Source of the DNA: an uncultured Alphaproteobacteria bacterium
GTDB taxonomy: Bacteria; Pseudomonadota; Alphaproteobacteria; CAAGCB01; CAG-977
Direction: 5' to 3'
Length of the DNA stretch: 64,000 nucleotides
Assembly: GCA_934277945.1 (NCBI GenBank)
Contig: CAKQWA010000002.1
Coordinates: 171,338 to 235,337, forward strand
This document shows, piece after piece, positions 1 through 7,947 of this stretch (positions are counted from its first letter, which is position 1; every line of letters starts with the position of its first letter). The translations under genes were made by a program, and so were the position numbers. The notes below the pieces were generated by a model, which saw nothing but the letters and a program-made list of their open reading frames with translations, did not search any database and was not told the DNA's origin.

Positions 1-521
1 AGGCGCGGAAAACGCTTCCACGACGCGAAAGATTTTTCAGACACGCGCCCGTTGATTAAAAACAGCGGTATCTCCCGTTCCTTGATAACGGACAGGATGT
101 TGGGCCAAAATTCCGATTCCAGCCACATCACCGCGTCGGGCTTCCAGTAATCGACGAAACGGCGCACGAACGGAAAGCAGTCGATGGGAATGTATTGGTG
201 AAAAGCGCGCTTGGGCAGGCGTTTTTCAAGCAGGCACGCGGAAGTCACCGTGCCGGACGTGACCATGATGTGCAGGGCGGGATATTTTTTCAACAGCGCG
301 TCAATCAGCGGCAGGGCGGACAGCGTTTCGCCGACGCTCGCCCCGTGAATCCAAAGCAATTCGCCCGCCGGACGCTTTTTTTCCGCCAAGCCCAAACGTT
401 CGGGAAAGCGTTCCAAATCCTCTTTGCCCTTTTTCTTCCTGAACGCCAGATAAACGCCCAGAAAAGGCTTTAAAAGCGTGCTTGCCGCACGATACCAAGC
501 CATAGAAACCGGCAACTTCAT
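1..521 (-). CDS. waaA: 3-deoxy-D-manno-octulosonic acid transferase, N-terminal part (cut by window edge)
   Basis: Kdo transferase (WaaA/KdtA) adds Kdo sugars from CMP-Kdo to lipid A at the cytoplasmic face of the inner membrane. Only the first 173 or so codons are present; the 3' end lies beyond the left edge. Visible family features are a short hydrophobic N-terminus (MKLPVSMAWYRAASTLLKP), the glycine-rich LWIHGASVGE segment and the LESEFWPNI motif, which corresponds to the ETELWPN motif of enterobacterial WaaA. The ATG overlaps the stop of the preceding acyltransferase gene by one base (TGATG), so the two are translationally coupled. A GGAGG-like sequence lies just upstream. Confidence 0.9.
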   Translation of the reverse strand, partial: MKLPVSMAWYRAASTLLKPFLGVYLAFRKKKGKEDLERFPERLGLAEKKRPAGELLWIHGASVGETLSALPLIDALLKKYPALHIMVTSGTVTSACLLEKRLPKRAFHQYIPIDCFPFVRRFVDYWKPDAVMWLESEFWPNILSVIKEREIPLFLINGRVSEKSFASWKRFPR

Positions 522-1288
522 CACGCGCCCTCCTTTAAAAAGTCCGGAACTTTCCTGCCCGCGCGTTCTTCCGCCTTTGCGGTCAACGCCAGCAGACGCT
601 TTTCCAATTTTTCGCGCCATTCGTCAATCTGTCCGTCCGTCAAATCGGCGGGCAGAAAAACGGGCTCGTCCAAAATCACGACGCCTTTGCCGAACGGAAA
701 CGGCAAAAAGAAGCGGTCCCACGTCTTCAAACGCTTGCCGCGCGACGTGGCGGACGCCGCCAGATACACGGGCTTTTGCGCCTGCGACGCCAGACGGATG
801 ATGCCTTTCGTCAACTTGTAACCGGGTTTGCGCCCGTCCGGAGCCATGAACAGAATGGACGATTCTTCCATCAGGCGAATAATGGCGAGTCCCGCCGCGA
901 CCCCGCGCTTTTTGGCGGAACCGTCAATAACGTCGCCGCCGAACATCCGCGCCGTTTTGGCGACGATGCGCCCGTCGCGGTGCAGGGAAGCCAGCAGATA
1001 CCACTTGCATTTCTGCTTTTTCGCCGCGTCGTACTTGAAGCCGATAAAGGGCGGCGTCAGCAAATGCCCGTGCCAGAACGTCACGAAGAACGATTCGCCC
1101 GCTTCGCGCTTGTCTTCGGGCCAACCGACAAATTCCCAGCGGTTTGTCGCGTACACCAAACGCGCGTAATAGTACAGGGCGGCGCCCAAAATTGACGCGG
1201 TGACCCCGCTTGCCCCGATTTGTTTGATTTTCGCTTTGATTTTTTCCGACAACGCCATGACCGCACGCTTAAAAAATTGAAATTGCAC
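521..1288 (-). CDS. DUF374-type lysophospholipid acyltransferase family protein
   Basis: Protein of about 245-255 residues resembling the DUF374 family, which is often encoded next to waaA in Alphaproteobacteria and is thought to act in lipid A or phospholipid acylation. Seen: one hydrophobic segment near residues 30-50, a FWHGHLL motif near residue 70 likely holding the catalytic His, a SLHRDGRIVAKTARMFG segment, and an APDGRKPGYKLTKGI segment typical of the family. The start is uncertain: a GTG gives the full length given here, while an ATG 30 bases downstream (MALSEKIKAK) is equally plausible, and neither has a strong ribosome binding site. The substrate is not evident from sequence. Confidence 0.8.
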   Translation of the reverse strand: MQFQFFKRAVMALSEKIKAKIKQIGASGVTASILGAALYYYARLVYATNRWEFVGWPEDKREAGESFFVTFWHGHLLTPPFIGFKYDAAKKQKCKWYLLASLHRDGRIVAKTARMFGGDVIDGSAKKRGVAAGLAIIRLMEESSILFMAPDGRKPGYKLTKGIIRLASQAQKPVYLAASATSRGKRLKTWDRFFLPFPFGKGVVILDEPVFLPADLTDGQIDEWREKLEKRLLALTAKAEERAGRKVPDFLKEGA

Positions 1289-1334
1289 CGTTTTTTATCA
1301 TAATCGGAAAAAAATCTAAAAACCGTTAACGTTT

Positions 1335-2252
1335 TTATTGATTGTCAAAGGAAACGTTCCGCGCTTCGTCCATCTCCTTTTTCTGTTCCCGCAAAGCGCG
1401 CTCTTTCGCCTCCTTGATCGCCTCCGCCGTGTAATCGGACAAAAGCGTGACGCTGATGCGCCTGTTTTGCGGCGCCGTCGTGTCGTTCGGCAGATACGGC
1501 TTTTTGTCGGCGTATCCCGCCACGCGCACGATTTGCTTCGGATTCACGTTCAGCGCCAACATTCTGCGGCGGAACGCCAGAGCGCGATCGACGGACAGTT
1601 CCCAGTTCGTGTAATTTTTCGCGCCCGAAAACATCACCGAATCCGTATGCCCCTCAATCGCCATTTGCTGCGGCATTTGGGACAGGACTTTCGCCAGCAT
1701 CGCCGTCAGACGCAAGCCGTTCGCCGTCAGTTTGTCCGACCCCGACGCGAACAGGTTGTGATCCTGCTGGTCGATCAGCTGAATGTTCAAACCTTCGGGC
1801 GTTTTGGTCACGACCAGATTGTCGATCAGCGCGTACAGGGAGGGATCGGCGTGCAAAGCCTCCTCCAACGCGATTTTGGCGCGGTCGAACAGTTCCTGTT
1901 CGCGATTGGCGAAATAGCGGCGCTGTTCGTCGTCCATCATGTAGGGCGCGACGTGCGACCCGTCGAAACCGACGAACATGGACGTCGCGTTCGCCGTGCC
2001 GATTTCCGTTTGTCCCGACAAAATCGTGGGCGCGCCGCCCGCCGCCGAATCCATGACGGAACCCGTCGTAAAGTAATAGGAAATTGCCTCTTTCTGCTCG
2101 TCGGAAGCCATGTTCAACAGCCACATCAGCAAAAAGAACGCCATCATGGCGGTCATGAAGTCGGCGTACGCGACCTTCCACGACCCGCCGTGTCCGCCGT
2201 GTTCCGCCTTTTTCGGTCTTTTAACAATAACGACTCTTTTGTTTCCCGCCAT
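1335..2252 (-). CDS. motB: Flagellar motor stator protein MotB
   Basis: MotB anchors the stator to peptidoglycan and, with MotA, conducts ions to drive flagellar rotation. The protein has a basic cytoplasmic N-terminus, one transmembrane helix (about residues 28-48) containing the ion-binding Asp31 in the YADFMTAMMAFFLLMWLLN segment, a plug/linker region, and a C-terminal OmpA-like domain (about 160-280) with IEGHTDSV and an NWELSVDRA-type motif for peptidoglycan binding. The last 25 residues are charged and probably helical. It lies 15 bases after motA and is presumably co-transcribed with it. Confidence 0.96.
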   Translation of the reverse strand: MAGNKRVVIVKRPKKAEHGGHGGSWKVAYADFMTAMMAFFLLMWLLNMASDEQKEAISYYFTTGSVMDSAAGGAPTILSGQTEIGTANATSMFVGFDGSHVAPYMMDDEQRRYFANREQELFDRAKIALEEALHADPSLYALIDNLVVTKTPEGLNIQLIDQQDHNLFASGSDKLTANGLRLTAMLAKVLSQMPQQMAIEGHTDSVMFSGAKNYTNWELSVDRALAFRRRMLALNVNPKQIVRVAGYADKKPYLPNDTTAPQNRRISVTLLSDYTAEAIKEAKERALREQKKEMDEARNVSFDNQ

Positions 2253-2267
2253 TTTTCACCCGTCTTG

Positions 2268-3134
2268 TCAGCCGTTCGGCAATTTCAATTCCTGACACAT
2301 CTTGTCGACTTCCGCAAACGTCGGGCGGATGTCGTGCGGCAGGGCTTTGCGGGCGAATTCGACGGAAATCTGCGGCGCATAGCCTTGAATATGCCCCATC
2401 AGCCCCGCGCGAATGACTTTCAGATATTCCAGTTCGGGAACGGTCACGTTCGCCACCGCGTTCGACAAAGGCGCGATAAAGCCGTACGCCAGCAAAACGC
2501 CGAAAAACGTGCCGACCAACGCCGCCGCAATCAAATGCCCCAGCACTTCGGGCGGTTCGTTAATCGCGCCCATCGTGTGAATGACGCCCAGCACCGCCGC
2601 GACGATGCCCAATCCGGGACAGCCGTCGGCGACGCGGTTCAGCGCGGCGCTCATTTCCATTTTTTCATGCTCGATCGTTTCGATTTCCATGTCGATCACG
2701 GCTTCGATTTCATGCGGTTCGGGCGATCCGAACGTCAGCAAACGCAAATGCCCGCACAAAAAATCCATTGCCTCCGCGTTTTTCATAATCGTCGGAAACT
2801 GCTTGAAAATTTCGCTGTTCGCGGGATTGTCGACGTGCTGTTCCAAAATCATGTTGCCGCGCGTTTTCGCGTATTTGAAGAAAACGAACAGCATGGCGAG
2901 CGTTTCGGTGAAACTCTTTTTGTTGTATTTCGGCGGCATAAAGATTTTCGGCAGCGTTTTCAGCGTGGCGAACACCGTCGCGGGCGGAGTCGCAATCAGA
3001 AAAGCGCCGAATGCCGCGCCGCCGATGATTAAAAATTCGCTGGGCTGAAACAGGGTGCCAAAGTGACCGCCGCCCCACGCGAAACCGCCGGCGACGCTTC
3101 CGATGACAACCAACAAGCCGATTAAAGGGAACAT
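2268..3134 (-). CDS. motA: Flagellar motor stator protein MotA
   Basis: MotA is the four-helix partner of MotB; it couples ion flow to torque on the rotor. The 288-residue protein begins MFPLIGLLVVIGSVAGGF, the normal family start. I chose this ATG, and not an in-frame codon 24 bases upstream, because GGAG lies 8-12 bases before it. Conserved features are the cytoplasmic loop with charged residues (PHEIEAVIDMEIE region) and the two C-terminal helices with PGLGIVAAVLGVIHTMG and LVGTFFGVLLAYGF. The AT-rich gap upstream (about 130 bases, shared with the divergent tldD) must hold its promoter, but no convincing -35/-10 pair was picked out. Confidence 0.96.
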   Translation of the reverse strand: MFPLIGLLVVIGSVAGGFAWGGGHFGTLFQPSEFLIIGGAAFGAFLIATPPATVFATLKTLPKIFMPPKYNKKSFTETLAMLFVFFKYAKTRGNMILEQHVDNPANSEIFKQFPTIMKNAEAMDFLCGHLRLLTFGSPEPHEIEAVIDMEIETIEHEKMEMSAALNRVADGCPGLGIVAAVLGVIHTMGAINEPPEVLGHLIAAALVGTFFGVLLAYGFIAPLSNAVANVTVPELEYLKVIRAGLMGHIQGYAPQISVEFARKALPHDIRPTFAEVDKMCQELKLPNG

Positions 3135-3266
3135 TTCGATTTCTCCGAACAGACACAATTCTATACACTTATATATCTATCATCTTTTTATTAAAGATAA
3201 AAACCTTTTTATTTTTTTTCGGAACGGGGTAAAAATAGAGCATCCAACATACGAAAGGACGAAAAA

Positions 3267-4721
3267 ATGCCGCCGTTTGATTTTGTCGATTCCGTTTTTT
3301 TCAACAACACGCCGCTGGACAAGGACAAAGCTCTGCTTTTGTTAAGGCGGGCGGCGGGCAAGTGCGACGACGCGGATTTGTATTTACAGCAAAAAACGTC
3401 CGAGCATTTCGTTTTCGACGACGGCAGGATTAAAAGCGCGGGGGCGGACTTCACGCGCGGCTTCGGACTGCGCGTCGTGCAGGGCGACACGTTCGCGTAC
3501 GCCCATTCGACCGACATCGGCGAAGACGCTTTAAAGCGCGCGGTGCAAAACGTCCTGCCCGTTCACGCGGAAGCGTCCTGCGGGGAAATTTCACCCGATA
3601 CGCCGGAACGCGAAACCTCGCTTTACGCGCCGCAGGATTCCGCCGCATTGTACGCCGGCGCGCAAAAGACGGCTTTTCTGGCGCAGGTCGACGCTTACGT
3701 CCGCGCGCAAGATCCGCGCACCGTGCAGGCGACGATATCCCTGTCGTTTTCTTTCGATACGGTGAAAATCATGCGTCCCGACGGATTTGAAGCGCAGGAC
3801 GCCCGCCCGCTTGCGCATTTCAGCGTGCGCGTCGTGCTGGAAGAAAACGGACGGCGCGAAACCGGCTCGTGCGGATTCGGCGGCAGATACGGCTATGACC
3901 GGATATTCGACGAAGCGGCGAACGGAGGCGCGTGGAAAAAAGCGGCGGACGCGGCTTTGGCGCAGGCGCGGGTCAATCTGTCCGCCGTCAACGCGCCCGT
4001 CGGGGAGATGCCCGTCGTTTTGGGCAACGGCTGGTGCGGCGTTCTGCTGCACGAAGCGGTCGGTCACGGCTTGGAAGGCGATTTCATCCGCAAAAAGACG
4101 TCCGTTTTCACGGACAAAATCGGCGAACGGGTGTGCGCCAAAGGCGTGACGATTATTGACGACGGTTCCGTTCCCGAACGGCGCGGCTCTTTGAACATCG
4201 ACGACGAAGGCACGCCGACCCGCCGCAACGTTCTGGTGGAGAACGGCGTTTTGAAAGGCTATATGCACGACCGCATGAACGCCCGCCTGACGCGCGCCTT
4301 GCCGACGGGAAACGCGCGCAGGGAATCGTTCGCCGCACCGCCGCAGGTGCGCATGACCAACACGTTCATGCAAAGCGGCGAGTGCGATTTTGAAGATATG
4401 CTGAAAGGCGTCGACAGCGGCATTTACGCCGCGTCGTTTTCGGGCGGGCAAGTCGACATCGTGTCCGGCGATTTCGTGTTCTGCACGTCGGAAGCCTATA
4501 AAATCGAAAACGGCAAAATCACGACGCCCGTTAAAAACGCCATGCTGATCGGCAACGGACTGGGCGTCATGAACGCCATTGACCGCATCGGCAACGATTC
4601 GTGTCTGGACGACGGCATCGGGTCGTGCGGCAAAGGCGGACAAAGCGTTCCCGTCGGCGTCGGTCAGCCGTGCGTGCGCCTGTCGAAAATCACGGTCGGC
4701 GGCGCGGCTGACAAGCCTTAA
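3267..4721 (+). CDS. tldD: Metalloprotease TldD
   Basis: TldD is the catalytic half of the TldD/TldE protease, which degrades unfolded peptides and matures microcins and some RiPPs; it is cytoplasmic. The 484-residue length fits the family. The zinc-binding HExxxH motif is visible as HEAVGH (His262, Glu263, His267) followed by GLEGDFIRKKTSVF, and the glycine-rich C-terminal segment (GIGSCGKGGQSVPVGVGQP) is typical. The start has an AAAGGA ribosome binding site. TldE is not in the window. The last four bases overlap the convergent solute-binding-protein gene. Confidence 0.95.
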   Translation: MPPFDFVDSVFFNNTPLDKDKALLLLRRAAGKCDDADLYLQQKTSEHFVFDDGRIKSAGADFTRGFGLRVVQGDTFAYAHSTDIGEDALKRAVQNVLPVHAEASCGEISPDTPERETSLYAPQDSAALYAGAQKTAFLAQVDAYVRAQDPRTVQATISLSFSFDTVKIMRPDGFEAQDARPLAHFSVRVVLEENGRRETGSCGFGGRYGYDRIFDEAANGGAWKKAADAALAQARVNLSAVNAPVGEMPVVLGNGWCGVLLHEAVGHGLEGDFIRKKTSVFTDKIGERVCAKGVTIIDDGSVPERRGSLNIDDEGTPTRRNVLVENGVLKGYMHDRMNARLTRALPTGNARRESFAAPPQVRMTNTFMQSGECDFEDMLKGVDSGIYAASFSGGQVDIVSGDFVFCTSEAYKIENGKITTPVKNAMLIGNGLGVMNAIDRIGNDSCLDDGIGSCGKGGQSVPVGVGQPCVRLSKITVGGAADKP

Positions 4722-5845
4722 TAACGGGCGCGCGCTTTAAATTTGCGGAAAGTCTGCACGCGCGGACGCGACGGCTCCGACTGCTGTTCCGTCGCGGGAC
4801 GGGCGGCGGGCGCATCTTCGACGGATTCGCTTTGAGCAGGCTGTTCCGGCGCGGCGTTTTGCTCCGGTTGAGATTCCGGCGCGGTTCCGGCAGACTCGGC
4901 GGCTTCCGTTTGCGGTGCGGACGCATCGTCAGCCGGCTGTTCCGGCGCGGTTTCGGCGGATTCGCTTTGAGCCGGCGGCTCGTTTTCAAACAGCGGTTCT
5001 TCGCCCTCGTTTTGCGCAATCCATTCTTCAATCGCGGCGTTCAGACGCTTCTGCTTTTCCACGGGGTCTTTCATCAGACGGTTGAAATTTTCAACGAATT
5101 TCGGTCTTAAATGGCGGCATTGCGACATTTTCGACCATGCGGCGAACAGTTTGATGGAACGCAACGGCGTTTGCGAAATGTGCAAACGGTCGTACACTTT
5201 GAAGCGTCTGGCTTCCGCCACCGCCGCATAAGGCGACGAAATCATGAAATCCGCCTGACCGGTCAGCAACCGCTTGAACGCTTCGCGAGGACCGTCCACC
5301 CAATCGACTTTGGTGTCCGTCGGCAAAGCGGGCTGAATCAGCTGGCGGATGCCTTCTTCGTTGCGCACGACGCCGCGCAGACCGCTCAACGCGTCGAACG
5401 AAGACACGTCCAGCGGCTTTTCCTGCAAGGAAACGACCACGAACGGATTGCCGAAATAAGCGGGGAAAATGTAATCGACGTTGGACTTCTTTTCGTCTTC
5501 ATAGTAAGCGGTGAAAAAAACGTCCGCCTTGCCGTGTTTGATTTCGCGCTTTAATTTTTCATAATCGTCCTGAAAATAATCTTGAAAAACGATATCCGCC
5601 TCTTTCAAGGAATCCTTGACGGTGTCGTACACAAAGCCGCGATATTCGTAGCGGTTCAGGTATTCTTCGTCCCCCTTGAACGTCATGACTTTCCACGAAA
5701 ACGGCGGATAGTTCGTATATCCAGCCGTCACGACCGGCATATCTTTCGTGCCGCAGATGTTTAAGATCTCCTTTTGACTTTGCGCAAAAGCGGCGGATGA
5801 AAAAAGCGTTTGCGCGGCAAACAGCGTCATAAGAAATTTTTTCAT
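4718..5845 (-). CDS. Exported solute-binding protein (family 3-like) with a Pro/Glu/Ala/Ser-rich C-terminal tail
   Basis: Residues 1-21 are a clear Sec signal peptide (cut expected after AFA). Residues about 30-285 resemble extracellular solute-binding proteins of the amino-acid type, with an early TNYPPFSW motif, a GKADVFFTAYY segment and a GLRGVVRNEEGIRQLIQ segment. The last 90 residues are low complexity, with variants of the PAQSESxExAP unit, and end in a basic patch (FRKFKARARY). No ABC permease or ATPase is adjacent, so the ligand and transporter are unknown; a sensory or scavenging role is possible. Its ATG overlaps the stop of the upstream small gene (ATGA). Confidence 0.75.
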   Translation of the reverse strand: MKKFLMTLFAAQTLFSSAAFAQSQKEILNICGTKDMPVVTAGYTNYPPFSWKVMTFKGDEEYLNRYEYRGFVYDTVKDSLKEADIVFQDYFQDDYEKLKREIKHGKADVFFTAYYEDEKKSNVDYIFPAYFGNPFVVVSLQEKPLDVSSFDALSGLRGVVRNEEGIRQLIQPALPTDTKVDWVDGPREAFKRLLTGQADFMISSPYAAVAEARRFKVYDRLHISQTPLRSIKLFAAWSKMSQCRHLRPKFVENFNRLMKDPVEKQKRLNAAIEEWIAQNEGEEPLFENEPPAQSESAETAPEQPADDASAPQTEAAESAGTAPESQPEQNAAPEQPAQSESVEDAPAARPATEQQSEPSRPRVQTFRKFKARARY

Positions 5846-6267
5846 TGCTCGGCTCCCTGTTCAAATCCGTCGACAAGCATATCGTCCAAAACGTCCTGCA
5901 CCTTGAACGCCCAATTCAAAGCAGTCTCCATTTTACCCGAAAAATGCGCCAAACGCACCCTGATTGCGTCCGCGCGGGCGAAATTGTACGCGACTTCCAT
6001 GCCGACGCAGAAATCGGGCGTTTCAAAAACGCCTTGAAACAAGCCGTCGGGAAGAATGTACAAACGCGCGGATTCGTCGTCGTCCGGCGAAAAATCGTAA
6101 ATCATTTCCGGCTGTTCGCGTTTTTCCCCGACGCTCGCCGCATCGCACGCGCCGCGCTGTTTTCCCGCCTCCACCAAAGAGCAAGCCAGAGTCGCGAATT
6201 TATAAATCAGCGTGTCCGCGTCCGTCTGTTCACCAAGGGTTTCGCCCGTTTCTGTCATTTCGTTCAT
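5842..6267 (-). CDS. Hypothetical acidic protein, 141 residues
   Basis: I do not recognise this protein. It is acidic, has no signal peptide or transmembrane segment, and is probably cytoplasmic. A central DFSPDDDESARLYILPDG segment followed by VAYNFARADAIRVRLAHFSGKMETALNWAFKVQDVLDDM suggests a small alpha/beta domain with a C-terminal helix. It overlaps the following solute-binding-protein gene by four bases (ATGA), so the two are translationally coupled. The ribosome binding site is weak, and a second ATG three codons in is also possible. Codon use matches the neighbours, which supports it as a real gene. Confidence 0.6.
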   Translation of the reverse strand: MNEMTETGETLGEQTDADTLIYKFATLACSLVEAGKQRGACDAASVGEKREQPEMIYDFSPDDDESARLYILPDGLFQGVFETPDFCVGMEVAYNFARADAIRVRLAHFSGKMETALNWAFKVQDVLDDMLVDGFEQGAEQ

Positions 6268-6352
6268 TTTTTCAACTCATCTTTAACAAATTCGTTTTTT
6301 AATATACCATAGATATAGCATTTGGAACTTTTTTTACAGGAGTTTTTACGTC

Positions 6353-6757
6353 ATGACCCTCAATCCGTACGCCGCCGCCGATGTTTCCGCCAAGCCGCAA
6401 AATGAAATGGAAGCGCGCGCCTTGGTGCGAACCGCCTCTCGTTTAAACGCCCTGAAAGAAAACTGGCCCCCCAAAAAAGAGGATTTGAACACGGCGCTGG
6501 AACTCAACCGGAAACTCTGGGCGTTCTTTTTAAGCGAAGTGTGCGACGAAAGAAACCCCCTGCCGCACGACATCAAGCAAAACATCTTCAATCTGGCGCA
6601 TTTCATTTTCAAACACACGTTCAACATTCAGGCGAAGCCCTCCGCCTCGTCGCTGGACGTGCTGATCAACATCAACATGAACATCGCGCGCGGTTTGAAC
6701 GAACAATCGAAATTCAAAGCGGAACAGGCGGCGAAATCCGGCGGCGCGACCGCGTAA
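6353..6757 (+). CDS. flaF: Flagellar biosynthesis regulator FlaF
   Basis: FlaF is a small cytoplasmic protein of Alphaproteobacteria that, with FlbT, controls flagellin production and secretion. The 134 residues match the family outline: an N-terminal NPYAAA segment, a central LNRKLWAFFLSEV motif, a PLPHDIKQNIFNLAHFIFKHTF helix, and a C-terminal DVLININMNIARGL segment. An AGGAG ribosome binding site precedes the ATG. FlbT and flagellin are not next to it. With motAB nearby this points to a motile or formerly motile cell whose flagellar genes are scattered. Confidence 0.85.
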   Translation: MTLNPYAAADVSAKPQNEMEARALVRTASRLNALKENWPPKKEDLNTALELNRKLWAFFLSEVCDERNPLPHDIKQNIFNLAHFIFKHTFNIQAKPSASSLDVLININMNIARGLNEQSKFKAEQAAKSGGATA

Positions 6758-6920
6758 GGCGGTCTTTAACGCCCTGAAACGCAAACGCGCCCCTGAAAGC
6801 GCGGACGATTCCCGAAATAAAGCGCTCGCTCAAAACGCAAGCGCGCCCGACAAAATACGGCAAGCCTTAAACACACAGCCGCGCCCCGCAAAAAGCGCCG
6901 GCGCACCCTCTCCGAAATGC

Positions 6921-6950
6921 AAAAAAGCGGCTTTTTCGCCGCTTTTTTTA
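6921..6950. terminator. Bidirectional intrinsic terminator between flaF and virB11
   Basis: A perfect 11-bp stem (AAAAAAGCGGC pairing with GCCGCTTTTTT) with a TTTTTC loop and T runs on both strands. It begins one base beyond the virB11 stop codon, so it closes the secretion operon on the minus strand and can also end flaF transcription. The 160 bases between flaF and this hairpin show no supported gene. Confidence 0.85.
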
Positions 6951-7928
6951 TTATGTCACTTCCGTCACCGCGCGGATGTTGCCCTGACGGTTGATTTGCA
7001 CCACGCGCAACTTGTCGTGCATTTCGGCAATCGTCTTTTCGCGGTCGATTGTCGGATAGCAGTGCAGAATACGGTCGGTGAACGCCTTGTAAGCGGCTTC
7101 GGAGTTTTCGGCGTGGATGGTCGCAAAGCAGTTGTCGTGCCCCGACCCCATCAGTTCCCACAGCGCGCCCGCGTTCGCCGTTGAAATTTCGCCGCCGATA
7201 ATCGCGTCGGGAGTGAAACGCACGACCAAGTCGATCAGTTTCGGGTAAGTCATCGTGTTCGTCTGTTCGGTACGCGACAGCACCAGATGAACGTGATTGG
7301 GATGCGGAACCATCAATTCGCGCGTATCTTCAATGGTGATGACGCGTTTGTGAATGTCCAGAATGGTTAAAAGGTTGTTCAAAAAAGTCGTTTTACCGGT
7401 CGCCGTCGCACCGGAAACCAAGATGTGATCGCCGCGCTTGATTGACAAAATCAGACGTTCGTACGGGTCTTCGGGGTTTTCCACTTCTTTCAAACGGTTC
7501 AGTTTCTGCAAGCGTTCGCCGGCTTTCAATCCGTAATCCCCCAGTCCGAATTTCAATTCTTCGGAGTGGACGCGGACGCACATGGCGATGCCGCCCGTCA
7601 AGTCTTCGTTGTCGTACATGACGTTTTTGCCGGCGATGCCTGTGAAACGGTGATCCCCCGGCAAAGTCGCGTACACGGCGGGCGAGCCTTGTTCGGGGTC
7701 AAACGGCAGTTCAAACGTGTTGGCGATGATGTGCATGATGTCCGTCAGATAGGTGCGCGACAGGTTTTTGTCCGCCTGCGCCGCCCATGGATGCGCGCGC
7801 CGTCCGCGCAAACGCAGCCAGATTTCGTTCGGGCGGTTGATGGAAATTTCTTCCACATTGTCCTGTTCGTACCAATAGGACAAATACCGCAATGTCGACT
7901 TTAAAACCTTAAAAGCATCCGTAGACAT
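6951..7928 (-). CDS. virB11: VirB11-type secretion ATPase
   Basis: Hexameric cytoplasmic ATPase that powers type IV secretion assembly and substrate transfer at the inner membrane. The N-terminal domain has the VirB11 hallmark EEISINRPNEIWLRLRGR (about 26-43). The C-terminal RecA-like domain has a Walker A motif GATATGKTT (173-181), an Asp box ITIEDTRELMVP (197-208), a Walker B region DAIIGGEIS (241-249) and a His box SGHDNCFATIHAEN (262-275). The N-domain is of VirB11 type and unlike the PilT-like DotB of type IVB systems, which argues for a VirB-type system. It is the last gene of the locus, 19 bases after virB10, and is followed by a terminator. VirD4 does not follow. Confidence 0.9.
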   Translation of the reverse strand: MSTDAFKVLKSTLRYLSYWYEQDNVEEISINRPNEIWLRLRGRRAHPWAAQADKNLSRTYLTDIMHIIANTFELPFDPEQGSPAVYATLPGDHRFTGIAGKNVMYDNEDLTGGIAMCVRVHSEELKFGLGDYGLKAGERLQKLNRLKEVENPEDPYERLILSIKRGDHILVSGATATGKTTFLNNLLTILDIHKRVITIEDTRELMVPHPNHVHLVLSRTEQTNTMTYPKLIDLVVRFTPDAIIGGEISTANAGALWELMGSGHDNCFATIHAENSEAAYKAFTDRILHCYPTIDREKTIAEMHDKLRVVQINRQGNIRAVTEVT

Positions 7929-7947
7929 TTCAACCTCGCTTTACGCA

